From NCBI RefSeq assembly GCF_008329525.1, contig NZ_NPKQ01000002.1:1178001-1242000 (forward strand): a DNA stretch of 64,000 nt. The letters are read 5' to 3'. Below the pieces are notes generated by a model. That model was given only the letters and a program-made list of their open reading frames with translations, made no database searches and was not told where the DNA came from. Positions 62,937-64,000 of the stretch are shown here, one piece after another. Positions within the stretch are counted from its first letter, which is position 1. Each line of letters starts with the position of its first letter. Position numbers and translations under genes: made by a program. The stretch is from Tardiphaga sp. P9-11 (GTDB lineage: Bacteria; Pseudomonadota; Alphaproteobacteria; Rhizobiales; Xanthobacteraceae).

Positions 62937-63685
62937 GCAGCGCTCCGCTTCAACTGCAGAACATCTGCAAGAATTACGGCGCGCTGCGCGTCACCGACGA
63001 CGTGTCGCTGAATATCGAGGCCGGCGAATTGCACGCCATCATCGGCCCTAACGGCGCCGGCAAGACCACGCTGATCCACCAGATCTCCGGACACGCACAA
63101 TCGGACTCCGGCCGCATTATCTTTGACGGCCAGGACGTCTCGCGCTTGCCAATGGCAGAGCGTGCGCGGATGGGTCTGGTGCGCTCTTTCCAGATCACCT
63201 CGATCCTGCCGCGCTTCTCCGCGCTGGAGAACGTCGCCATCGCCGTGCAGGCGCGCAGCGGATCGAGCTTCAGTTTCTTCGGCAATGCGTCGAAGGAGCC
63301 GGCACTGAACGACACCGCCATGGCCCTGCTGTCGCGCTTCGGCCTCGCCGCCCGCGCAAGCGTACCGGCCGGGCAGATGTCGCATGGCGAGAAACGCCAG
63401 CTTGAAATCGCCATTGCACTGGCGGCGAAGCCAAAGCTGCTGCTGCTCGACGAACCGCTCGCTGGCACCAGCCACGATGAATCGCAGCGGCTGATCAATA
63501 CGCTGCAGGAGCTGCGCAAGGAGCTTCCCATCGTGCTGATCGAGCACGATATGGACGCCGTCTTCGCACTGGCTGACCGCGTCTCGGTCCTCGTTTACGG
63601 CCGCATCATCGCCTCCGGTTCGCCGCAGAGCATTCGTGACAATGCGGAAGTCCGCGCTGCCTATCTCGGCGAGGAGGCCGCCTGA
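62933..63685 (+). CDS. livG: LIV-type ABC transporter ATPase LivG
   Basis: 250 residues. Walker A is [14 protein letters not shown], signature MSHGEKRQLEIAIALAAKPK (SHGEK in place of the common SYGxQ), and Walker B KLLLLDEPLAGTSHDESQRL. The D-loop region GTSHDE is less usual than GLNPxE. It ends EVRAAYLGEEAA as LivG proteins do. It overlaps the upstream and downstream genes, so all four are co-translated. Confidence 0.9.
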   Translation: MSSAPLQLQNICKNYGALRVTDDVSLNIEAGELHAIIGPNGAGKTTLIHQISGHAQSDSGRIIFDGQDVSRLPMAERARMGLVRSFQITSILPRFSALENVAIAVQARSGSSFSFFGNASKEPALNDTAMALLSRFGLAARASVPAGQMSHGEKRQLEIAIALAAKPKLLLLDEPLAGTSHDESQRLINTLQELRKELPIVLIEHDMDAVFALADRVSVLVYGRIIASGSPQSIRDNAEVRAAYLGEEAA

Positions 63686-64000
63686 TGCTCTCAGTCTCAA
63701 ATCTTCAGGCTGCTTACGGTGCAGCCAAGGTGCTGTTCGATATCTCGCTGAATATCGGTGCCGGCGAAGTCGTTACCCTGCTCGGCCGCAACGGCATGGG
63801 CAAGACCACGACCATCAACGCCATCATGGGCATGATTCATCCCACTGGCGGCACCGTCACCTTCGACGACAAGCCGATGACCGGTTTGCCGTCCTATCGC
63901 ATCGCCCAGGCTGGCATCGGTCTCGTGCCGGAAGGTCGCCAGATCTTCCCGACGCTCACCGTGGAAGAAAACCTGGTCGCCACCGCCGCCGTGCGGCATC
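63685..64000 (+). CDS. livF: LIV-type ABC transporter ATPase LivF, N-terminal part
   Basis: The start (63685) shares one base with the livG stop. The 105 codons visible include Walker A LLGRNGMGKTTTINAIMGM and the Q-loop region GIGLVPEGRQIFPTLTVEEN of LivF. The right window edge cuts the gene, so the signature and Walker B are not visible. Confidence 0.9.
   Translation, partial: MLSVSNLQAAYGAAKVLFDISLNIGAGEVVTLLGRNGMGKTTTINAIMGMIHPTGGTVTFDDKPMTGLPSYRIAQAGIGLVPEGRQIFPTLTVEENLVATAAVRH

Overview
The window looks like the chromosome of an alphaproteobacterium of the Bradyrhizobium/Rhodopseudomonas/Afipia/Tardiphaga group (Nitrobacteraceae). The reasons are high-GC coding DNA, several LIV-type periplasmic binding proteins, an Irr-type iron box before bacterioferritin, a promoter of the alphaproteobacterial general-stress sigma factor (EcfG) type, and aromatic-acid catabolic genes typical of these soil bacteria. 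The genus is an inference. No rRNA, tRNA, CRISPR array, transposase or phage structural gene was seen, and both window ends cut through genes.

Layout. 1-8.2 kb: the tail of a DUF4403 protein, an orphan LIV-type binding protein, two PRC-barrel proteins with EcfG-like promoters, a Ser/Thr-rich protein, an OmpR-type two-component pair, a polytopic membrane protein and a small lytic transglycosylase. 8.7-13.5 kb: a promoter, a TPP riboswitch and the thiamine operon thiO-thiS-thiG-thiE-thiC, closed by a clear terminator. 13.6-14.7 kb: a low-GC islet with two overlapping genes, a putative PD-(D/E)XK nuclease toxin and a putative immunity protein. 15-23 kb: small regulatory, secreted and hypothetical genes, including a bacterial collagen-like protein, an alpha/beta hydrolase, and the bfr/bfd iron-storage pair with Irr-like boxes. 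23-34 kb: a MltB-type transglycosylase, a YqhA-like membrane protein, trans-aconitate methyltransferase, EttA, a 2-hydroxyacid dehydrogenase, an L,D-transpeptidase, two rhodanese proteins and a CoxE-like VWA protein. 34-37.6 kb: a diguanylate cyclase, a GlsB-like protein and a MoxR ATPase.

37.7-42.5 kb: a vanillate-demethylase-type operon (vanA, a GntR regulator, vanB) preceded by repeated GTATAC palindromes, then an MFS transporter divergent from a TetR regulator across a long palindromic operator. 42.5-52.1 kb: a GNAT acetyltransferase, an SMP-30-type lactonase, an enoyl-CoA hydratase, a tandem pair of near-identical binding proteins without permeases, a bicupin protein of unknown role, a glutathione S-transferase and an intracellular PHB depolymerase. 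52.3-55.7 kb: LuxR- and AraC-type regulators and an MFS transporter. 55.7-64 kb: a probable aromatic-acid locus, in which a MarR regulator, an alpha/beta hydrolase, a benzoate/2-aminobenzoate-type CoA ligase and a RidA protein run leftward while a complete LIV-type ABC transporter (binding protein, livH, livM, livG, truncated livF) runs rightward. Related 15-bp motifs on both sides suggest shared MarR control.

The strongest candidate for an undescribed system is the toxin/immunity-like pair at 13.6-14.7 kb. The collagen-like protein, the orphan tandem binding proteins and the separated MoxR/VWA pair also deserve a second look.
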